Assembly (NCBI GenBank): GCA_032717465.1 | Contig: JAVRFU010000158.1 | Location: 1-64,000, forward strand | Source of the DNA: Coenobita brevimanus | Lineage: Eukaryota > Arthropoda > Malacostraca > Decapoda > Coenobitidae | Length of the DNA stretch: 64,000 bases | Reading direction: 5' to 3' | Part shown: piece after piece, positions 58,476-64,000 of the stretch | Layout: each line of letters opens with the position of its first letter | Position numbering within the stretch: the stretch's first letter is position 1 | Notes under the pieces: model-generated | The model's input: the letters and a program-made list of their open reading frames with translations, nothing else | Told to the model about the DNA's origin: nothing | The model's database searches: none | Translations under genes and position numbers: made by a program

Positions 58476-59630
58476 ATAAATAGACAGGCACATTAGAAAG
58501 ACAAAGATAGATTAATAGGCAGACAGATGGGCTGACTGATAGACTGCACAGAGGTAAATTCATATAGTCAATAGCTCAGTAGGGTTAAAATAAAAAAAAA
58601 GTATTACATAAGTCAGATAGTTAATAGTCATCTTAACCCTCTCATGATCTGTCATATTGGCCTGTGTTAATAGTTATGTTCCTATGGCCTAATGGGAACT
58701 GAATTATTTTGGCATTAGCTGCATTAAAGTATAACCAGTTTAGCTAGGCGTTAAATTGCCATCTTGAATACTATAGCAAAAACTTAATCTGCAGAATTTG
58801 GTGCTAGTCACAAAGAACTGTGGGAGGAGTGTAGAGCCTGAGTATTGTATTATTCAAGTTTTCCCAAAATTCGAAGGTTTCCCGCCTGCCCATAACTCCT
58901 CTGACAAATGCAAATCCTTCGACTCATACAGACACTTGAAGATTTCGGCCGTTAATGAACGTATTTACAGCCGTAGAAAAGATCATTGCATTAGAAAATA
59001 TATATATAACTTCTTGCCAAAGTTTTAATTAAACTTACAGGTACAAGAAATGCTTGTATGTAATATGCAATGTTGCACCATTATTGGAACCAGGTGGTTG
59101 TTGACGATGGAGGTAGGCTTCATTACAGTAGGTGCGGTGTAATTACCATGTATCGCTAATAATCTGTGTCACAAACATAGCGATGATTGACTCCCTATTA
59201 GGTAGGTATCTTGTGGTTTTTCTGATGTATAGTGAAAATGATTTTACAGATAATGTGAGGAAATTCGTCCGTGTGTAGTCGGCCCAGGAACTGTAAGGTG
59301 CGGCCAGGTGACAAATGTGCACAGTTAAATTTGCTTACACTATCCGTAAAAACATTTCCATTATATATTAGGGGCATCAAAAGATAGCCACGTAATATGC
59401 AGCGAATTATCATAATATTTCAGAGACAGATTATTGACGAAATACGGAAATGGGATGCTCATAATTCAAGGTATTTATTTATTTTTTTTTCGCGTCTTTA
59501 ACGGGCGATCTTAACATACCAAGTGGATTTTTGCTGTCATTTAGTGTATGTGTGTTTTCGTGTGCAAATTAATATTTCTATTTTCTATTAATATTTGTAA
59601 TTTCGAGGATCTTGGGTTAGGTTAGGTTGC
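58476..59630. other. No gene recognised
   Basis: AT-rich sequence. The short open frame at 58798-59028 has no recognisable motif. Confidence 0.4.
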
Positions 59631-59636
59631 GATAGC

Positions 59637-59666
59637 ATGTCGGATGAGTCAGAAAGGACCATCAGG
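59637..59666 (+). CDS. Candidate first coding exon (10 codons)
   Basis: ATG TCG GAT ... reads MSDESERTIR and meets a perfect donor AGG/GTAAGT at 59667. The preceding ~180 bp are less AT-biased than the surroundings and contain GGTTAGGTTAGGTT, a word common near arthropod genes. The acidic N-terminus and consensus donor suggest a gene start, but I could not find a matching second exon. An acceptor at about 61330 opens a frame in a different phase. Confidence 0.3.
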
Positions 59667-59779
59667 GTAAGTTAGGTTAGATTCATTTTGTTAAATAGGT
59701 TAGGTAGGCTGAGTTTTGTGGCATAGGCACGGTAGTTGCACTACTTGAAGGACTTCGAATTATGATTCGTAGTTATTCA

Positions 59780-60300
59780 ATATAATCGAACAAGATGTGA
59801 CCTAGCTGTGAGTGGAGGGACTTTTTAAATGATGCAACTGAGTCAGCACGAACAGTATCATCTGACAGAGTTCCAGAGGTCTATACATCTGATACTGAAA
59901 AACCTGTGTCTACACTCGGCTGAAGTGCGGGGCTTGGCCACCTTGAATCTATGGCCCCTGGTGTGAGTTAATGAAGGAAGAGAAAAAAGCTCTGGCGGTG
60001 CAACTGGGGACTGGCGATGGAAGATTCTCCAGCATTTAATAAAGTCAGCTCTGATCAGTCTCCCTTTCACAGAATACAGACCCAGGTTTTCAGGCGGTCA
60101 GCATAACTGAGTTCAGACAGGCCATTGATTTGCTTAGTCCATCTGCGCTGTACAGACTCCAGGAGCCTCAGGTCTCCATGGTAGCCTGTATTCCATACAG
60201 TGGAGGCAAACTCCAGGATAGGTCTGATGTGGGATTTGAACAAAGTCAACCTAAAATCTCAGTCACAACAGAGGGTGGACTTCAATAAATTATTTGCGAG
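59780..60300 (-). mobile_element. CR1/Jockey-like LINE, C-terminal relic
   Basis: On the minus strand, LFKSHIRPILEFASTVWNTG, LRLLESVQRRWTKQINGLSE and YADRLKTW (60249-60067) continue in another frame as MKGRLIRADFIKCWRIFHRQ, THTRGHRFKVAKPRTSAECR and RRFFSIRCIDLWNSV (60070-59858). This is the conserved post-RT end of CR1-like LINEs. One frameshift lies near 60068. It is unrelated to LINE-A, B and C. Confidence 0.85.
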
Positions 60301-60351
60301 TCCTGCTGCCTTTTTTACGGTAGTAGCTGATAGATATTTGTATAACATGGT

Positions 60352-60420
60352 ATTTGAGCCACCCCATTACATCAGTGCCACCATTTGAAGGTTCCCTACT
60401 CCAGCATCAGTCCCCTGGTA
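60352..60420. repeat. Dispersed 'GGTGGACTG' repeat, 3' fragment
   Basis: GAGCCACCCCATTACATCAG, TGCCACCATTTGAAGG, matching the 3' part of the family. Confidence 0.4.
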
Positions 60421-60815
60421 TGAGGTTAGTGAAGGCTGTACATAATCCTCCAGTACAGTCTTACCTAGTAAGGTATGGAATGACTAGCATCATATTCTGT
60501 TGTTCATTTATTTTTAGTTGTAGGGAGAGATGGGAATTTATTCCTAGTTATAATTTATAGTGTAGATAGGATTTTTTTTAATTAGTTGTTTACGGTGCAA
60601 GAGTTAACCGTTACTCCCAGTCCCTCATGCAACAGGTCAACTCTGGAACTGTCTCCCTCTGTATTTCCTGCTAGCTATGATCTCTAGTCTTTCAAACGCA
60701 GTGTGTCCACGCATCTTGAAATGGTCGGATCTTGAATTTGGCTCGCTTTTTTTTTTTTTTTTTACGGTTTGCAGGCTCCTGGCCTTTAGTTCCTTCTTCC
60801 AAGCATTAAAAAAAA

Positions 60816-60817
<2 letters not shown>

Positions 60818-60862
<45 letters not shown>
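60818..60862. repeat. (CA)n microsatellite
   Basis: About 22 CA units after an A-run, seen directly. A T-run lies at 60748-60763. Confidence 0.96.
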
Positions 60863-60865
<3 letters not shown>

Positions 60866-60899
60866 TAACCTAATAACCTAGGCTCAAAACATCATTACA

Positions 60900-61620
60900 T
60901 CATTAGCAATATCAGCAGGATGATACTGTATTGTGTATGTACTGCACGTCATTCATGTCATAAACAATCTGGTATGTCATGCCTTGTATCCAGTAACCCT
61001 GTTTCTATAATCATTTCACCTTAACTTGGCCCAGATATTAACCCCTAAACCACGGCTGTCGACAGCCAACCCCCCCCCTCTGGTGTGGTGGGGTTGTATC
61101 GCGGTCTGAGTTGTTTACCTCACCTTTTCATCAGCTGAGAATTATCAGGGTAGTAATGAAGTTTGTTTTCAGCTGCACAGTTCCCTAGTAATTGAAATGT
61201 ATTTGAAAATTGTGTTTATATGGTTTTGGAGTTTTCTGTACAGGAATTTTAATTGATAGCTAAGTACCCTGTTGGTGCTAAAAGAGAAAAAGTTGGTGTG
61301 TAGTGTCATAATTGTACACTTTTCTTTCAGTGTGAGGGAGATGAGTACAGAGGACCATGTGATGACCAAGACAGACATGGTACAAGAGATGAAGAATCGT
61401 GTTTGGGTTAGAGGCAGTTGACACCAGGTGACTGGTGTGGATTTACCAGGTGTAAGAGCCATGAATGAGAGTATCAAACTGCTGCCGTCAACACTGCATC
61501 ATCACAAACCACCTTGACATCACACCAGTCCAGTACTTCCTTCAAGGTACCATATAATACTCTGTTTGTATGGTGTGTGGGCATTATCTCTTAAACTTGG
61601 TTACATGACCTTTTCCTTTT
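60900..61620. other. No gene recognised
   Basis: The stretch near 61330-61430 after TTTCTTTCAG is open in one frame (REMSTEDHVMTKTDMVQEMK) but I recognise nothing and the phase does not match the candidate first exon at 59637. Confidence 0.35.
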
Positions 61621-61625
61621 TGTAT

Positions 61626-61705
61626 GACTCTTGATGATCTGGTGGTAGAGTTCTTGGTTCAGGGTAACAGTGATGCTGTAAAGGCAGGTTTGAATCCTGT
61701 ACACT
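61626..61705 (+). mobile_element. tRNA-derived SINE head
   Basis: TGATCTGGTGGTAGAG (A box-like) at 61635-61650 and GGTTTGAATCC (B box with one mismatch) at 61688-61698, about 40 bp apart, as in pol III-transcribed tRNA-derived SINEs. The following sequence (TATGTCAGGTGAAAACCTAT) may be the body. Not a functional tRNA, since stems do not pair well. Confidence 0.5.
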
Positions 61706-61709
61706 CATG

Positions 61710-62372
61710 TCTCTCTGTACAATGGGATTATGTCAGGTGAAAACCTATCACAACGATTTATCATGTACCAAGGTCGATAGAATGGGTTCATTGTGGTTAG
61801 GGAGGGTGCCCTTGATTGTCAAATAAAAAATCTATAAAAACATTCCGTTTGCCCTTGGCACCCCTGAGTAGCACCACCCTTTCCACCAGGGGCATTGTCG
61901 TTGCCACACATGATTCCAAATCCCAAGTTTCAGTATGTCAAACAAAAATAGTATACAGTGTTTAAAATTGCACACTGCACCATTTGTTACTTGCACTGCT
62001 ATATTGTGATAGCAGTGGCATTTCATTGGCCATACACACACAAAATTGAATGAAAGGCAGATGACCACAGCAAATGGGCAACCATCTTGGCTCAGTCACC
62101 TTACTGGGAGTCATCGTTCTGGCGAGTTTGTGACCATTTTGCCGTCGTTATCCCAAATATGTGTCTGACTTATTGTTCATCATTATAGCAATGTATCGCA
62201 TTGCTAAGAAACATACATCGACACATGACTTCATGGATGTCAAGGGGTAGTTCTATACAGATGTTGCCAGGGACATTGGTCTGTCTCCCTACCCTTGAAT
62301 GATCAAGAATAAGGTTGCAGAATATCACACCCCTGTGATCTGAAGGTGGAAATGGGACAGGCCCCCCTTGCC

Positions 62373-62413
<41 letters not shown>

Positions 62414-63110
62414 ATGTAAAACTGTGGCAAGGCAGCAGGTCACTATCTTAATATTAATCCTTGAAACCAGTGTTATATGTGTTTTACAGGGTATGTTAGT
62501 ATTGGACAATTTCATGCAGCTTTGGGTAGTTGTGTAGCAGTGATGGGGTTGGTAAAAGCTGCATTACTGTCCATCACAAAAACAATACAAAATACATCAT
62601 CAGTTTGAAGGTTAAATGTTCTGGGCTGTGAAAGCTTTGCCTTGACCCTAAGTTGTATGTCCTAAATTGGTGTACATTGGAGTAACTTTTTCCCAATGCT
62701 TGGTACTCCTCCTGGCTTTTTCACACTCCTTGTTACTCCTCCAGGTGTCTTGTCCAATTGCCTTTACTGCCTCTGTGTGTTGTTCCTTCACTCACTCTTC
62801 TTTCTTTTTCCTCCATACAGAATTGAGTCTATGCCATTTCTCCCTCACTCAGATAGCTATTATGTAGTCATAATTGAGTCCTGGGAAATTCTCAGCTCCA
62901 TCCCACAGGCTATACAGTATATGTGAAACACCACAGGTCATGGCACTGATGCATCAAGTGCTGGGTTGTTCACTTTAATCGTTGCATTCAGTGTGATGCA
63001 TTTTTGAATCATATTATTGCTGTCAGTGTATAGTATATAATGTTGTATATAATTCTGCCTTACTCCAGGGAATTTTATTCAGCTCCAGGGAGACCTTTCT
63101 GGCATTCATT
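61710..63110. other. No gene recognised
   Basis: Contains a (CT)n run at 62377-62409. No supported exon or RNA gene. Confidence 0.4.
62377..62409. repeat. (CT)n microsatellite
   Basis: About 16 CT units, seen directly. Confidence 0.95.
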
Positions 63111-63113
63111 GAA

Positions 63114-63115
<2 letters not shown>

Positions 63116-63147
<32 letters not shown>
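63116..63147. repeat. (TA)n microsatellite
   Basis: About 16 TA units immediately upstream of a LINE-A copy. Confidence 0.95.
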
Positions 63148-63149
<2 letters not shown>

Positions 63150-63159
63150 TGAACTGCAT

Positions 63160-64000
63160 GAAAGGTAGGCAATGATTGATTATGTGTGTGTGGATGAAAG
63201 GATGCCAAGATGTGTAATGGATGCAAGAGCTTATAGAGGTTGGGGGAGTGGACTTTCTGACCACTACTTGGTGGCCAGAATTAGGATCCAAGTAAGATGG
63301 AGAAATAGAAGAAGGGAAAGACGAGAGGAAGGAGTAGTTGCAAGGAGAGTGGAAAGGTTACAAGAGGACGAGAAAAAGACAGAGTATAAGAGAGAAGTGG
63401 AAGAACGATTGGGCATATATGAATTGGGAAGAGAAAACGGAGGGGGGTGTAAGGAACAGTGTGGTGGACTGAAGAGGTGAGACAGGCTGTGGCACAAAAG
63501 AAGAAAGGATACAATGAATGGATGAGAAATAGGGGCGTGGAAGAAGTTGAGAGGCGGAAGAGAGAGTTATATGTAGAAAGAAAGAGAGAAGTGAAAAGAT
63601 TAGTAAGAGAGAGTAAGAAGAGAGTGGATGAGGAATTTGAGTGTAAAGTGGAGGGACTGTTAAGAAAATTTTCTGGTAAGAGGTGAAGAGAGTAAGACAG
63701 GGTGGAAGTGAGGTTAGCAGGGGAGTGAAAGATAAAAATGGTAAATTACTAGTGGAGAAGGGAGAAAAAGTGAGCAGATGGAGAGAACACTTTAAGGAAT
63801 TGTTGAACATACAGGATGGAAGTAATGCGAGTATAAGTGGCTGGGGAATGGCTGGGAAAAGGAGGGAGGTGAGAAGACAGGAAGAAATCAGTAGGATAGA
63901 AGTTGTGGAAGCAATGAAGAAAGTTAAATTGGGGAAAGCCCCAGGAATTGGTGGAGTGTGTGGTGAAATGCTGAAGCATGGGGGAGAGATAGTAGTAGAA
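63160..64000 (+). mobile_element. LINE-A copy, endonuclease end to start of RT, cut by the window
   Basis: From about 63165 it encodes the end of an AP-type endonuclease (IDYVCVDERMPRCVMDARAY, WGSGLSDHYLVARIRI, with the SDH motif), then the charged linker (WWTEEVRQAVAQKKKGYNEW, VKRLVRESKKRVDEEF) and the RT start (KLGKAPGIGGVCGEMLK) at the window end. Frameshifts occur near 63455, 63680 and 63830. It is the only LINE-A copy here that reaches into the endonuclease, so the family is an endonuclease-RT (RTE-like) LINE. Confidence 0.88.

Noticed and set aside
59605..59700. GGTTAGGTTAGG as interstitial telomere repeat
   Set aside because: Only two to three units of the TTAGG type, which is common by chance in arthropod DNA.
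62346..62537. Open frame through the (CT)n microsatellite
   Set aside because: Frame consists mainly of Leu-Ser repeats from the microsatellite and has no splice or motif support.

Overview
The window looks like repeat-rich nuclear DNA of an arthropod, most likely a decapod crustacean. That is an inference from AT-rich intergenic sequence, GT-AG introns, several arthropod-type LINE families, GATA and TATG microsatellites and a mitoribosomal protein gene split by large introns. I see no bacterial, plasmid or CRISPR feature. Almost all long open frames belong to transposable elements or are accidental frames through simple repeats.

Layout. 1-8862: three tandem copies of a ~3.24 kb unit, each holding a minus-strand Jockey/CR1-like LINE fragment split by a ~600 bp Harbinger-type MITE with a TAA target duplication. 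8863-13720: TATG-derived minisatellites in opposite orientations around a ~1.9 kb array of 31/39 bp units, then a second minisatellite. 13.8-19.5 kb: a degenerate satellite-like array (~180 bp period) carrying SINE insertions with 12-13 bp target duplications and a hAT relic. 20.5 kb: a THAP-domain exon with a frameshift. 20.9-25.4 kb: a degenerate purine-rich repeat, a CAGT-ended MITE, a Tigger relic, two SINEs and a tRNA-derived SINE. 25.7-26.6 kb: two RTE-like LINE copies. 27.0-30.9 kb: three exons of mitochondrial ribosomal protein S10 (MRPS10), the middle one with a one-base frameshift. 31-40.4 kb: introns or intergenic sequence with short LINE copies and unrecognised candidate exons. 40.4-48.1 kb: an RTE-like LINE ('LINE-B') split by a 4.69 kb pogo-type DNA transposon that keeps TIRs, TA target duplication and a two-exon 775-aa transposase with all three catalytic Asp. 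48.1-55.7 kb: more LINE fragments, including a 554-aa reverse transcriptase. 55.8 kb: one guanylate-cyclase catalytic exon. 56-64 kb: SINE fragments, a CR1-like relic, a candidate first exon, and a 'LINE-A' copy running off the window end.

How the parts relate. The ~370 bp SINE and LINE-A share their 3' end (35 of 40 positions by hand alignment, followed by GATA repeats). LINE-A is therefore the probable source of the reverse transcriptase that moves the SINE. Several LINE-A copies are near-identical and have clean 8-13 bp target duplications, so the family was recently active. The pogo element is the best candidate here for a complete mobile system. The host genes (MRPS10, a guanylate cyclase, possibly a THAP gene and one unrecognised gene) are only partly visible and show no functional link to each other.
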